Assembly: GCF_003287355.1 (NCBI RefSeq)
Contig: NZ_QMIM01000001.1
Span: 281,132 to 345,131 of the forward strand
Source: Halorubrum sp. 48-1-W
Lineage (GTDB): Archaea > Halobacteriota > Halobacteria > Halobacteriales > Haloferacaceae
Length of the DNA stretch: 64,000 nt
Direction: 5' to 3'
Made by a program: the position numbers and the translations under genes
Shown here: in pieces, positions 7,986 through 17,457 of the stretch
Numbering within the stretch: position 1 is the first letter of the stretch
Layout: every line of letters starts with the position of its first letter
Notes under the pieces: model-generated
The model's input: only the letters and a program-made list of their open reading frames with translations
Databases searched by the model: none
Told to the model about the DNA's origin: nothing

Positions 7986-8146
7986 GCCGCGCACGGCGGA
8001 GCCGTCCCGCAGTCGGGCGGTGAAACCGTGCGGTTCGATCGGCGGCGGGGCGGACCGTGCTCCCGCCCTCGCCGCCACGCTCCGTACCGTCCCGACGACG
8101 TGTCGGAACCGTTACCACCCAGCCACACACGTATCCACCCAACCGA

Positions 8147-9652
8147 ATGCGACTCCCGGAACGACAGCTCGCGGTCCTCGAAGCCGCGAGCGCGACGGAC
8201 GAACGGACGATCGACGCGGTCGCGGCCGAGACGGGCCTGAAGCCGGAGACGGTCACCGGCGCGGCCTTCGACCTGCGCGACGAGGGACTGCTCGCCGTGA
8301 GCGAGACGACGACCGAGGTCGCCGAACTCACCGACGAGGGGCGCGACTACGTCGACGACGGCCTCCCCGAGACCCGGCTCTACCGGGCAGCGGCCGACGT
8401 CGGCGCTGCCGACGGTGCCGTCCCGATGGGCGAGGCCATCGGCAGTGCCGACCTGGCGGGCCCCGAGGTCGACATCGCGCTGGCGAACCTCCCGCGGAAG
8501 GGCTTCGGGCGGATCGACTCGGGCGAACTCGCGGTCGACCCGGACGCCGACCCGGACGCCGACCCCGAGTCAGCCGCCCTCGAGGCGCTCGCCGACGGCG
8601 AGGGCGTCGACGACGTGGCCGTCCTCGACCGGCTCGCCTCCCGTGGGCTCGTCGACCTCGCGGAGCGAACCACCCGAACGGTCCGGCTCACCGACGCGGG
8701 GGTCGACGCGCTCATGGAGGGCGTCGAGGCGGCCGAGACGGTCAGCCAGGTCACGCCGGAACTGCTCGCGAGCGGCGAGTGGGCGGACGTCGAGTTCGCC
8801 GAGTACAACGTCGAGGCGGACGCCCCCGCGGTCGAGGGCGGCCGGAAGCACGTGCTCCGCCGGACCGCCGATCGCGTGAAGGACGTCCTCGTCGGCATGG
8901 GCTTTCGGGAGATGGAGGGCCCCCACGCCGACAGCGACTTCTGGATCAACGACTGCCTGTTCATGCCCCAGGACCACCCGGCGCGGACCCACTGGGACCG
9001 GTTCGCGCTCGACGTCGACCCGATGGACGATATCCCTCCCGCCCTGCTCGAGCGGGTCGAGAGCGCCCACCGCGACGGGTGGGGCGAGGACGGCGACGGC
9101 TACCACTCGCCGTGGTCCGAGGCGTTCGCCCGGGAGGTCGCCCTCCGGGGACACACCACCTCGCTTTCGATGCGGTACCTCTCGGGGTACGCCGGCGCGG
9201 AGCTGGAGCCGCCCCAGCGCTACTTCTCCGTCGAGAAGGTGTACCGCAACGACACGCTCGACCCCACCCACCTGCTGGAGTTCTTCCAGATCGAGGGGTG
9301 GGTGATGGCCGAGGACCTCTCGGTGCGCGACCTGATGGGCACCTTCGAGGAGTTCTACCGGCAGTTCGGGATCACGGACATCCGGTTCAAGCCGCACTAC
9401 AACCCGTACACCGAGCCCTCCTTCGAGCTGTTCGGCGACCACCCCGAGACCGGCGAGGAGATCGAGATCGGCAACTCCGGCATCTTCCGCGAGGAGGTCA
9501 CCGGGCCGCTCGGCGTCAACTGCGACGTGATGGCGTGGGGGCTCGCCTTAGAGCGGCTCGCGATGTTGACCACCGGCGCGGAGGACATCCGCGACCTCCA
9601 CGGGACGTTGGCCGACATCGACTTCCTGCGGAACGCGGAGGTGAGCTACTGA
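8147..9652 (+). CDS. pheS: Phenylalanine-tRNA ligase alpha subunit
   Basis: 501 residues, the normal archaeal length. N-terminal winged-helix tRNA-binding region (RQLAVLEAASATDERTIDAVAAETGLK), then the class II aminoacyl-tRNA synthetase core: motif 2 region around FMPQDHPARTHWDRF and VEKVYRNDTLDPTHL, and motif 3 in WGLALERLAML with its invariant Arg. Catalyses ATP-dependent charging of tRNA-Phe as an alpha2-beta2 tetramer with PheT. ATG 8147 was chosen because upstream in-frame codons are low-complexity and the protein then begins MRLPERQLAVLEA, as in relatives. The linker at about residues 120-145 has a PDADPDADP repeat. The stop overlaps the pheT ATG. Confidence 0.97.
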   Translation: MRLPERQLAVLEAASATDERTIDAVAAETGLKPETVTGAAFDLRDEGLLAVSETTTEVAELTDEGRDYVDDGLPETRLYRAAADVGAADGAVPMGEAIGSADLAGPEVDIALANLPRKGFGRIDSGELAVDPDADPDADPESAALEALADGEGVDDVAVLDRLASRGLVDLAERTTRTVRLTDAGVDALMEGVEAAETVSQVTPELLASGEWADVEFAEYNVEADAPAVEGGRKHVLRRTADRVKDVLVGMGFREMEGPHADSDFWINDCLFMPQDHPARTHWDRFALDVDPMDDIPPALLERVESAHRDGWGEDGDGYHSPWSEAFAREVALRGHTTSLSMRYLSGYAGAELEPPQRYFSVEKVYRNDTLDPTHLLEFFQIEGWVMAEDLSVRDLMGTFEEFYRQFGITDIRFKPHYNPYTEPSFELFGDHPETGEEIEIGNSGIFREEVTGPLGVNCDVMAWGLALERLAMLTTGAEDIRDLHGTLADIDFLRNAEVSY

Positions 9653-11433
9653 TGCCCGTCGTCGACGTCGACCCCGACGCGTTGCGGGGGCTCACCGGCC
9701 ACACGGAGAAGACGGACGAGGAGTTCAAAACGGACCTGTTCGGGCTCGGCCTGGAGTTCGAGGGCGAGACCGACGACGGCGAGCTACAGTTCGAGTTCGC
9801 TCCCGACCGGCTCGACCGGCTGAGCGTCGAGGGCGTCGCCCGGTCGCTGCGGTACCACTACGGCGACGACCGCGGGGTGTACGTCCCCGAGACGAACGAC
9901 GCCGAGTGGACGATCGAGGTCGAGGAGTCGGTGCCGGACGAGCGCCCGTACGTCACGGGCGCGGTGGTTCGCGGCGTCGACCTCGACGAGTCGGCGTTGG
10001 AGTCGCTGATCCAGCTCCAGGAGAAGCTCCACGCCACGATGGGTCGCGGCCGCGCGAAGGGCGCGATCGGGATCCACGACCTGGCGATGGTCAAGGGCGC
10101 GCCGCTCCGGGAGGGCGCGGAGCGCTCGATCACCTACCGGGGGGTCGACCCCGACGGCGAGACGTTCGTCCCCCTCGATTCGAACGACGAGCTGACGCCC
10201 GCCGAGGTGTTGGAAGAACACGACACCGGACGGACGTACGCGGATATCGTAACCGGCTACGACCGCTACCCCGCGATCTACGACGAGCTCGGGCTGTTCT
10301 CGTTCCCGCCCGTGATCAACGGGAAACGGACCGAGGTCGACACCGAGTCCCGCGAGCTGCTCGTCGAACTGACCGGCACGGACCAGTGGACGATCGACAA
10401 GATGTGTACGATCGTCTGTTACGCGCTCTCCGCGCGCGGCGCGACGATAGAGGCGGTCGAGGTCGCGTACGCCGACGGCGCGACCCACCCGGCGGAGTAC
10501 GGCCCCGACCTCGTCAGACCGAACCTCGAGGTCGACGAGAAGTCCGTGAGCCACGACCGGATCGAGACGCTGCTCGGCGTCGAGTTCGACCCCGAGGACG
10601 TCGTCGACTGCCTCGAGCGCTCGGGGCTGGACGCCAGCTACACGCTCGGCGAGGCGACGACCTACGAGGTCGAGATCCCGCCGTACCGCGTCGACGTGCT
10701 CCACCCGCTCGACCTCGTCGACGACGTGGGCCGCGCGTACGGCTTCGACGAACTGGAGCCGCGGTATCCCGACGCGGGGACCGTCGGCGGGCGACACGAA
10801 CGCACCCGCCTCGAGGACGCGGTCCGGACGAGCCTCGTCGGGCTCGGCTTCGAAGACCTGCTCAACTTCCACATGACGAGCCGGGAGGAGAACTACGACC
10901 GCATGCGGATCGAGCCGGGGACCGGCGGGACAGCCGTCGCCTCCGACGACGGGTCGGGCGACGGGCCCGGCGTCTTCGGCGGCGGCGACCCCGTCGAGAT
11001 CACGGAGCCGTACAGCGAGGAGTACACCCAGCTACGGACGTGGGCGCTCCCGTCCCTTCTGCTCCTGCTCGAGGGCAACACCCACAACGCCTACCCGCAG
11101 GACGTCGCGGAGATCGGCTTCGTCGCCGAGCGCGACGAGAGGGAGAACACGAACGTGGCCGAGTCCCGCCACGTCGCCGGCGCGGTCGCGCGCAGAGATG
11201 CCTCCTACGAGGCCGTGAAGGGCCGGCTCCAGGCCGTGTGTGACGACTTCGGTGCGGAGCTCGAGACCCCGCGAACCGAGCACCCGACGTTCATCGACGG
11301 CCGGACCGCGCGCGTCGTCGTCGACGGCGAGTCGGTCGGCGTGATCGGCGAGGTCCACCCGGCGGTCCTCGTCGAGCACGACCTCGAGGTGCCCGTCGCC
11401 GTATTCGAGTTCGACCTCGACGCGCTGCGGTAG
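9652..11433 (+). CDS. pheT: Phenylalanine-tRNA ligase beta subunit
   Basis: 593 residues starting at the ATG of a TGATG overlap with pheS, so translation is coupled. Archaeal-type organisation: N-terminal B1-like domain, B3/B4 editing region (with VKGAPLREGAERSITYRG and SRELLVELTGTDQWTIDKM), B5 (helix-turn-helix containing) domain around DRIETLLGVEFDPEDVVDCLERSGL, and the class II-like core DLLNFHMTSREENYD. About 25 residues near 425-450 (GTGG...FGGGD) look like a Gly/Asp-rich insertion in a surface loop. Partner of PheS; provides editing and tRNA recognition. Confidence 0.97.
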   Translation: MPVVDVDPDALRGLTGHTEKTDEEFKTDLFGLGLEFEGETDDGELQFEFAPDRLDRLSVEGVARSLRYHYGDDRGVYVPETNDAEWTIEVEESVPDERPYVTGAVVRGVDLDESALESLIQLQEKLHATMGRGRAKGAIGIHDLAMVKGAPLREGAERSITYRGVDPDGETFVPLDSNDELTPAEVLEEHDTGRTYADIVTGYDRYPAIYDELGLFSFPPVINGKRTEVDTESRELLVELTGTDQWTIDKMCTIVCYALSARGATIEAVEVAYADGATHPAEYGPDLVRPNLEVDEKSVSHDRIETLLGVEFDPEDVVDCLERSGLDASYTLGEATTYEVEIPPYRVDVLHPLDLVDDVGRAYGFDELEPRYPDAGTVGGRHERTRLEDAVRTSLVGLGFEDLLNFHMTSREENYDRMRIEPGTGGTAVASDDGSGDGPGVFGGGDPVEITEPYSEEYTQLRTWALPSLLLLLEGNTHNAYPQDVAEIGFVAERDERENTNVAESRHVAGAVARRDASYEAVKGRLQAVCDDFGAELETPRTEHPTFIDGRTARVVVDGESVGVIGEVHPAVLVEHDLEVPVAVFEFDLDALR

Positions 11434-11499
11434 GAGGGAGGTCGCACCCTGGCCCCCGGGTTCACCACTGCCGAGTCGACACGGTTCGGCGCGGAAGCC

Positions 11500-11520
11500 G
11501 ACGGCGCGAAACGCGCCGTC
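11500..11520. terminator. Perfect stem-loop between convergent pheT and lactate permease
   Basis: A 9-bp perfect inverted repeat (GACGGCGCG, loop AAA, CGCGCCGTC) in the 94 bp between the pheT stop and the stop of the convergent lctP. The position suits a bidirectional transcription end or mRNA 3'-end stabiliser. There is no T-run, so an archaeal U-tract terminator is not shown. Confidence 0.5.
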
Positions 11521-11527
11521 CCGGGGT

Positions 11528-13243
11528 TCAGAACAGGCCGGGAACGAGGACGTACGTCAACAGCATCCCGAACAGGCCGGCGAACACGGCGAACAGCGTC
11601 ATCGGGACGATGGCTTTGCGCAGCAGATCTCCCTCGCGGCCGGTGATCCCCACGACGCCGCAGATGGCGGCGATGTTCAACACCGAGACCATATTCCCGA
11701 GGCCGCCGCCGACGTTCTGGAGGCTGACGACGATCGCCCGTGAGAGCCCGACCGTCTCGGCGGCATCGTACTGGAGCACGCTGAAGAGGATGTTCGAGGA
11801 GGTGTTGCTCCCGGTCATGAACGAGCCGATGGCCCCGACCCACGGGGAGACGACGGGCAACAGCCCGCCGGCACCCATCGCGAGCACGCGGCTGAGCGCC
11901 TCCATCATGCCGAGCAGGTCGGCGGCGTTCGTCTGCGACTGGATCATTATCTGCGTCATCGAGACGGCGATGACGAGCGTGAGCGCGGCGGGGGCGACCT
12001 GCTCGACCGACCGCCGCCACGCCGCCCCCATCTCGTCGACGTCCATCCCGTGGAGGAGCCCGGTGAGCACGGCGATGGGGATGAACGGCATCGTCCCCGG
12101 GAGATAGAGGTACTGGAGCGTGTAGCCGAGCTCCGTCCCCAGGATCGAGTCGAGACCGACGGTGAAACCCTGGATCCACGCGAGGACTTCGGTGCCGGCG
12201 ACGGTGAGGTCCGGCCAGCGGGTGAAAAGCAACGCGAGCGCGACGAGCAGGTACGGCGTCCACGCCAGGAGCACCGACATCTCCTTTCGCGGCCGGTCCC
12301 GCGATATCTCCTGGAGGTCGAGGCCGCCGCGCCACGTGTCGCTCCACGTCGAGTCGTCGGGGAAGTCCCACTCGCTGTCGGGGATCAGGACGTCGTTTTT
12401 CGCGAGGAACAGCCCGAGCGCGAGGACGACGAATCCGGCGGCGATGTCGGGGAGCTCGGGGCCGACGAACCACGCGATCAGCAGCTGTGTACCGCCGGTG
12501 ACGGCGCCGAGAAGCAGCGCGAACGGTGCGATCGGCAGGCTGCTCCGGACGGCCCGCGTGACGCTTCGGCGTTCGTCGTCGCCCTGACCGAACCAGTACG
12601 TCAGGAAGAACACGCCGAGCAGTCCCCAGAACACGTACGTGACCCCCGTGACGATCCCGGACCACGCGGAGACGAGCGCGAGGAACTCGCCGGTGCCCAT
12701 CGACCCGGACAGCGCCGGTTCGATGACCGCGCCGGTGCCGCCGATGACGGGGGTGCCGGCCGCGCCGAACGGCGGGTTCGGGGCGTTAAAAAAGAGGCCG
12801 AACACCGCGGCGGCCAGCGGCGGGAAGCCGAGGCCGATGAACAGCGGCGCGGCGAGCGCGCCGGGCGTGCCGAACCCCGCCGCGCCCTCGATGACGGTCA
12901 TGAACCCCAGCCCGATGAGCAGAACCTGGACGCGGCGGTCCTCCTCGATCTGGCCGAAGTACCACCGGATGGTGGCGATGGCGCCGCTCCCCTCGAGGTA
13001 GTTCATGAGCAGGATGGCGCCGAAGACGATGAGGATGATGTCGACGGCCTGTAACGCCCCGTAGACGGCCGACGCCACCAGCCAGTCGGGCTCCATCCGC
13101 CAGTACGTGAGGCCGATACCGCCCGCGAGCAGCCACCCGACTCCCATCGCGCGGGCCGCCGACCAGCGGAGCCCGGCGAGCAGCACGAACGCCACGCCGA
13201 TCGGGATAGCGCCGACGAGCGCCAGCGTGAGTACACTTGCCAT
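11528..13243 (-). CDS. lctP: L-lactate permease
   Basis: 571 residues with about 13 hydrophobic helices. Segments typical of the LctP/LldP (TC 2.A.14) family are present: MTVIEGAAGFGTPGALAAPLF at about residues 114-134, FNAPNPPFGAAGTPV at about 150-166 and, near the C-terminus, the MTGSNTSSNILFS stretch. Imports lactate (or glycolate) with protons or sodium. It is divergent from the lactate oxidation operon at 13424, giving a compact uptake-plus-oxidation locus. ATG 13243 begins MASVLTLALVGAIPIG, a plausible first membrane helix. Confidence 0.95.
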   Translation of the reverse strand: MASVLTLALVGAIPIGVAFVLLAGLRWSAARAMGVGWLLAGGIGLTYWRMEPDWLVASAVYGALQAVDIILIVFGAILLMNYLEGSGAIATIRWYFGQIEEDRRVQVLLIGLGFMTVIEGAAGFGTPGALAAPLFIGLGFPPLAAAVFGLFFNAPNPPFGAAGTPVIGGTGAVIEPALSGSMGTGEFLALVSAWSGIVTGVTYVFWGLLGVFFLTYWFGQGDDERRSVTRAVRSSLPIAPFALLLGAVTGGTQLLIAWFVGPELPDIAAGFVVLALGLFLAKNDVLIPDSEWDFPDDSTWSDTWRGGLDLQEISRDRPRKEMSVLLAWTPYLLVALALLFTRWPDLTVAGTEVLAWIQGFTVGLDSILGTELGYTLQYLYLPGTMPFIPIAVLTGLLHGMDVDEMGAAWRRSVEQVAPAALTLVIAVSMTQIMIQSQTNAADLLGMMEALSRVLAMGAGGLLPVVSPWVGAIGSFMTGSNTSSNILFSVLQYDAAETVGLSRAIVVSLQNVGGGLGNMVSVLNIAAICGVVGITGREGDLLRKAIVPMTLFAVFAGLFGMLLTYVLVPGLF

Positions 13244-13423
13244 TATCGTGGACCTCGGATACGTTTCGTCGTCTCACGACCACCCATTTGTAATTTTCTT
13301 TCCGATGATACCATCCGTCGAATGTCGTCGCCGGACGGGAGATCACAGTAATAACTGATCATGATATATCCCTCCGTCCGGGAGGGGAAACGCCCAATAG
13401 GCCGTTCGATGAACGTCCGGTGT
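13244..13423. promoter_or_regulatory. Divergent promoter region, lactate permease / lactate oxidation operon
   Basis: 180 bp between the two divergent start codons. It contains an AT-rich core (TAATAACTGATCATGATATA at about 13348-13368) and, at 13370-13385, an inverted repeat CCCTCC-GTCC-GGGAGG. The arrangement suggests co-regulation, perhaps by a lactate-responsive repressor, but no regulator gene is adjacent. Confidence 0.5.
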
Positions 13424-13930
13424 ATGTCAACGGAACCGCTCGCGACGTTCGAGTCGTCGCTCACGGAGATCGGGGTCGACCTCGTACGGACGACCGCCGA
13501 GGAGTTCGAGTCGACGCTCGCCCCGCGTGTCGACACGCCCGCGGTCGGCACGCCGCTCCCGTTCGAGGGCGTCGCCCTGCCGGACGCCGTGGAGACCGAC
13601 CCGACGGTGGCGGATCTGGAGACTGCGAGGACCGGCGTCACCGCAGTCGGGTACGGTATCGCCGACTACGGCTCCGTGGTCGTCCAGGGCGGGCCCGCCG
13701 GCGAGGAGCCGGTGAGCCTCTACGCCGACGAACACGTCGCCGTCGTCGCCGCGAGCGACGTCCTCCCGGACATGGACGCTGTGTTCGACCGACTCGCTGC
13801 GGACGTCCGGGAGGGGACCGGACAGGCCGTCATCGCGACCGGGCCGAGCGCCACCGCGGACATGGGCGCGCTCGTGCGGGGGGCCCACGGGCCGATGGAC
13901 GTCACGGTCGTACTCCTGGAGGACCGGTAG
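13424..13930 (+). CDS. lldG: LUD-domain protein of the lactate utilisation complex (LldG/LutC-like)
   Basis: 168 residues from ATG 13424 (an upstream in-frame ATG at 13409 is possible but shortens the leader). The C-terminal two thirds form the LUD fold: DLETARTGVTAVGYGIADYGSVVVQ (the conserved T-x-A-D/G-x-G-S-V strand-turn), ... DLPDMDAVFDRL, IATGPSATADM and GAHGPMDVTVVLLE, the conserved G-x-H-G-P signature. Partner of the LldF-LldE fusion immediately downstream (stop and ATG are adjacent) in oxidising L-lactate to pyruvate. Confidence 0.92.
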   Translation: MSTEPLATFESSLTEIGVDLVRTTAEEFESTLAPRVDTPAVGTPLPFEGVALPDAVETDPTVADLETARTGVTAVGYGIADYGSVVVQGGPAGEEPVSLYADEHVAVVAASDVLPDMDAVFDRLAADVREGTGQAVIATGPSATADMGALVRGAHGPMDVTVVLLEDR

Positions 13931-16153
13931 ATGAGCGTCAACGACCGGCAACGGAAGGCCGAGCGCATCCGTCACCTCCTCGACACCGAGGGCGACAGCG
14001 TCCACGAGAACACGCGGGTGTTCAACGAGGGTCGCTACGAGTCCACCGCCGACCTCGACGACTACGAGGCCCTCAAAGACGAGGCGAGGGCCATCAAGGA
14101 GGACGCGATCGAACGGCTCCCGGAACTCATCGAGCAGGCCACCGAGGCGATCGAGGCGAACGGCGGCACCGTCTACGTCGCCGAGGACGCTGACGACGCG
14201 AACCGGTACGTCACCGAGGTCGTCGACGGCCGGAACGTGGTGAAATCGAAGTCGATGACGAGCGAGGAGATCGAGGTGAACGGGGCCCTCGAGGCCGACG
14301 GCGCAAACGTCTGGGAGACCGACCTCGCCGAGTTCGTTCTCCAGATCGCAGAGGAGGCGCCCTCGCACATCGTCGCGCCGGCCATCCACAAGTCCCGCGA
14401 GGAGATCGCCGACCTCTTCAACGAGGTGTTCGACCCCGAGGAGCGCCTCGAGACCGCCGAGGAGCTGACCCGGTTCGCCCGTGAATACCTCGGCGAGAAG
14501 ATCCTGGACGCGGAGGTCGGTATGACGGGCGCGAACTTCGTCACGGCGGACACCGGCACGCTCGCGCTGGTCACGAGCGAGGGCAACGCTCGCAAGTGCG
14601 TACAGGCCACGGACACCCACGTCGCGGTCGCGGGCGTCGAGAAGATCGTCCCGCGCGTCGAGGACCTCCAGCCGTTCGTCGAGCTCATCGGCCGGTCGGG
14701 CACGGGACAGGACATCACCTCCTACCTCTCGCTTTTCACGCCGCCCGGCGACTCGCCGACCTTCGGCGACGGGGTCGGCTCCGACGACGGCCTCACGTCG
14801 GGCGACGACCGGGCGCTCGAGTCGGGCGACGACCGCGAGTTCCACCTCGTGCTCATCGACAACGGCAGGATGGCGATGCGCGAGGACGACGACCTCCGGG
14901 AGACGCTGTACTGTATCCGGTGTTCGGCGTGTGCGAACTCGTGTGCGAACTTCCAGCACGTCGGGGGACACGCCTTCGGCGGCGAGACGTACTCCGGCGG
15001 CATCGCCACCGGCTGGGAGGCGGGTATTCACGGACAGGACAGCGCCGCCGAGTTCAACGACCTCTGTACGGGGTGTAGCCGGTGTGTGAACCAGTGTCCG
15101 GTGAAGATCGACATCCCGTGGATCAACACCGTCGTCCGCGACCGCATCAACCGGGGGGCGGACGGCGAGTTCGACTTCCTCGTCGAGGGGCTCACCCCGG
15201 ACGAGGAACCAGGGGGGCTCGACATCCAGAAGCGGCTGTTCGGGAACTTCGACACGCTGGCGAGGCTCGGGTCGGCGTTCGCGCCGCTCTCGAACCGGAT
15301 CGCCCGAACCGGGACTGCCCGCTCGGTGATGGAGCGAACCCTCGGCGTCGACGCCCGCCGCGAGCTCCCCGAGTTCGAACGCGAATCGCTCGTCGAGTGG
15401 TTCACGGCGCGCGGGTCGCGGGTGGACCCCGAGGGGGCGCGTCGGCGGGTCGCGCTCTACCCCGACGCGTACACGAACTACGTGCGGACCGAACGCGGGA
15501 AGGCGGCCGTCCGCGTCCTCGAGTCGCTCGACGTCCACGTCGACGTCCCCGCCGCCGGCGAGAGCGGACGCGCGCCGTTCTCCCAGGGGATGGTGGCGAC
15601 CGCCCGCGCCAACGCCGAGGCCGTCTACGAGGCGCTCTCGCCCGCCGTCGCCGCGGGCCGCGACGTGGTCGTCATCGAGCCGTCGGACCTCGCGATGTTC
15701 CGGCGGGAGTACGACCGGCTCCTCCCCGAGGACGAGTACGCTGCGTTGCGGGAGGGAAGCTACGAGGTCATGGAGTACGTCTACGGGCTGTTGGAGAACG
15801 GGGCGGACACCGACGCGCTCGCCGACGGGAACGGCGAGCGGGTCGCCTACCATGGCCACTGTCAACAGCGCACCCTCGACCTCGAACCGTACACGCTGGC
15901 GGTCCTCGAGGACTGCGGGTTCGACGTGGCGACCTCCGACGTGGAGTGTTGTGGCATGGCCGGGAGCTTCGGCTACAAATCGGAGTACTACGAACTCAGC
16001 GTGGACGTCGGCGAGTCGCTCGCCGAGCAGTTCACGACTGACGACACCGCGGATCGGACCGTCGTCGCCAGCGGCACGTCGTGTCTCGAGCAGCTGGACG
16101 CGTTGCTTACGCGCCGGCCCGCACACCCGGTGCGACTGCTCGACGGGCGGTAG
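13931..16153 (+). CDS. Fused lactate-oxidising iron-sulfur protein (LldF/LutB-LldE/LutA)
   Basis: 740 residues. Residues 1-310 are a LUD domain like LutB (VYVAEDADDANRYV, VKSKSMTSEEIEVN, VGMTGANFVTADTGTLALVTSEGNAR). Two [4Fe-4S] motifs follow: CIRCSACANSC (about 328-338) and CTGCSRCVNQCP (about 379-390). The C-terminal 280 residues are the LutA/LldE-type part, with one cysteine-rich CCG domain recognisable (HGHCQQRTL and DVECCGMAGSFGYK). In Bacillus LutA and LutB are separate; here they are one chain, as is common in haloarchaea. Electrons probably pass to quinone. Linked to the LUD gene and the lactate permease. Confidence 0.93.
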   Translation: MSVNDRQRKAERIRHLLDTEGDSVHENTRVFNEGRYESTADLDDYEALKDEARAIKEDAIERLPELIEQATEAIEANGGTVYVAEDADDANRYVTEVVDGRNVVKSKSMTSEEIEVNGALEADGANVWETDLAEFVLQIAEEAPSHIVAPAIHKSREEIADLFNEVFDPEERLETAEELTRFAREYLGEKILDAEVGMTGANFVTADTGTLALVTSEGNARKCVQATDTHVAVAGVEKIVPRVEDLQPFVELIGRSGTGQDITSYLSLFTPPGDSPTFGDGVGSDDGLTSGDDRALESGDDREFHLVLIDNGRMAMREDDDLRETLYCIRCSACANSCANFQHVGGHAFGGETYSGGIATGWEAGIHGQDSAAEFNDLCTGCSRCVNQCPVKIDIPWINTVVRDRINRGADGEFDFLVEGLTPDEEPGGLDIQKRLFGNFDTLARLGSAFAPLSNRIARTGTARSVMERTLGVDARRELPEFERESLVEWFTARGSRVDPEGARRRVALYPDAYTNYVRTERGKAAVRVLESLDVHVDVPAAGESGRAPFSQGMVATARANAEAVYEALSPAVAAGRDVVVIEPSDLAMFRREYDRLLPEDEYAALREGSYEVMEYVYGLLENGADTDALADGNGERVAYHGHCQQRTLDLEPYTLAVLEDCGFDVATSDVECCGMAGSFGYKSEYYELSVDVGESLAEQFTTDDTADRTVVASGTSCLEQLDALLTRRPAHPVRLLDGR

Positions 16154-16190
16154 TCGACGCAACGCCGCGGTCGCACAAGCCCGCCTCGCG

Positions 16191-17324
16191 TCACCCCTCG
16201 AAGCCGTCCTCCCACCGGAACGTCCCGTCGCGCTGGACGACCTCGCCGTCGACGGTCATCGTCGAGTTCGCGCGCACGTCGCTTATCATGTCGACGTGGA
16301 CCGCGCTGTCGTTTCCGGGCTCGCCCTCGGGGAGACAGGCATCGTAGGCGCGGCCGACCGCGAGGTGGACCGTGTCGCCCATCTTCTCGTCGAAGAGGAT
16401 CGAGTCGGTGAACCGGTCGATCCCGCGGTTCATCCCGATCCCCAACTCGCCGAGCCGTCGCGCGCCGGGGTCGGTGTCGAGGACGCCCGCGAGCGCGTCC
16501 TCGCCCGCCTCCGCCGAGAAGTCGACGACCTCGCCGTCCTCGAAGACGAGGCGGACGTTCCGGACGCGGGTCGACTCGATCGTCATCGGCACGTCGAAGA
16601 AGACCTCGCCCTCGGTGTCGTAGGGGGCGGTGAACACCTCGCCGGAGGGCAGGTTGTGGGAGTCGTACGCGACGGAGGCAGCGGAGTTGACGGCGGTCCG
16701 GCCCGCGATCGACATCCGAAGGTCGGTGTCGGGGTCGTCCTCGCGTTCGGTGACGATCCGGACCTCGTCGCCGTCGTCGAGGACCGCCTTCATCTCGGCC
16801 ATCTCCGCCGCGAGCGCCTCCCAGTCGCGGAGGACCGCGTCGTAGACGAAGTCCCGATACTCCTCGTAGGCCATCCCGGCCTGCTGCGCGAGACTGCGGG
16901 TGGGGTGGACCGTCGACACCCAGTCGGTGTCCATCCGCGCCTCGCGGACCCCCTTGTTGGCTCTGGCGTAGGCCTGCCGCGTCTCGCGGTCGACGTCCGC
17001 GGCTGCGGCGGTGTTTCTGCCGCCGCCCAGCCGGAGGTAGACGTCCGCCGTCTCGACGATCGCCAGGTCGACGGCGGGGTCGGCCTCGAAGTCGGGAACG
17101 TCGCCGTCGGCGCCCGCTTCGGCCCCCTTCAGGTAGGCGCGGCCCACCTCGTCGGAGCCGTACAGCGTCGTGACGTTCGCGCCCCGCTCGCCGAGCGCCT
17201 CGGCGACGGCGACGCCCAACTCGTGGGCGTCCTCGGCGACGCTCACGACGACGTGATCTCCCGGGTCGACCTGCGCGCTCCAGTCGACGAGCACCACAGC
17301 GTGCTCGCGTACGCGTTCGTCCAT
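16191..17324 (-). CDS. Aminopeptidase of the M29 family
   Basis: 377 residues. Conserved M29 features: GDHVVVSVAEDAHELGVAVAEALGERGANV near the N-terminus, NLPSGEVFTAPYDTEGEVFFD with the metal-binding Glu, the RNVRLVFEDGEVVDFSAE strand pair, GELGIGMNRGI and FDEKMGDTVHLAVGRAY with further ligands, and HVDMISDVR close to the end. A cobalt/zinc-dependent cytoplasmic enzyme that removes N-terminal residues. ATG 17324 lies about 22 nt downstream of a TTTTATTCC element (about 17345-17353 on the minus strand). It is convergent with the lactate operon and divergent from the DUF2237 gene. Confidence 0.93.
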   Translation of the reverse strand: MDERVREHAVVLVDWSAQVDPGDHVVVSVAEDAHELGVAVAEALGERGANVTTLYGSDEVGRAYLKGAEAGADGDVPDFEADPAVDLAIVETADVYLRLGGGRNTAAAADVDRETRQAYARANKGVREARMDTDWVSTVHPTRSLAQQAGMAYEEYRDFVYDAVLRDWEALAAEMAEMKAVLDDGDEVRIVTEREDDPDTDLRMSIAGRTAVNSAASVAYDSHNLPSGEVFTAPYDTEGEVFFDVPMTIESTRVRNVRLVFEDGEVVDFSAEAGEDALAGVLDTDPGARRLGELGIGMNRGIDRFTDSILFDEKMGDTVHLAVGRAYDACLPEGEPGNDSAVHVDMISDVRANSTMTVDGEVVQRDGTFRWEDGFEG

Positions 17325-17457
17325 GGGTGGGGCTCGCGTGCCGGGAATAAAACACGTCGGCTCTACACGGCGACCGTGCCGTCGACGCACCTCGTTCGCG
17401 GACACGCGGAGCCCCGCACGGGTGCGGCTTTTTGTCCGTGTGCCACGATCGGTGGAT

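Larger units (their letters stand above)
7741..8146. other. Long intergenic region between the HalOD1 gene and pheS
   Basis: About 400 bp with no long reading frame. Besides the HalOD1 promoter it contains a TATACTTG element at about 7881 and a possible 24-codon reading frame (7911-7985). No convincing tRNA, T-box or other structured RNA could be recognised by eye. The pheS promoter must lie in its right part, but no clear TATA box at -26 was found, so pheS may have a leader. Confidence 0.5.

Noticed and set aside
7528..11433. A continuous 1301-codon frame running from the HalOD1 region through pheS into pheT
   Set aside because: Only its last 593 codons are pheT. The earlier part is Arg/Gly-rich antisense or off-frame translation of pheS, an effect of high GC.
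13427..16162. 911-codon minus-strand frame opposite the lactate genes
   Set aside because: Shadow of LUD and iron-sulfur genes whose cysteine motifs are unambiguous.
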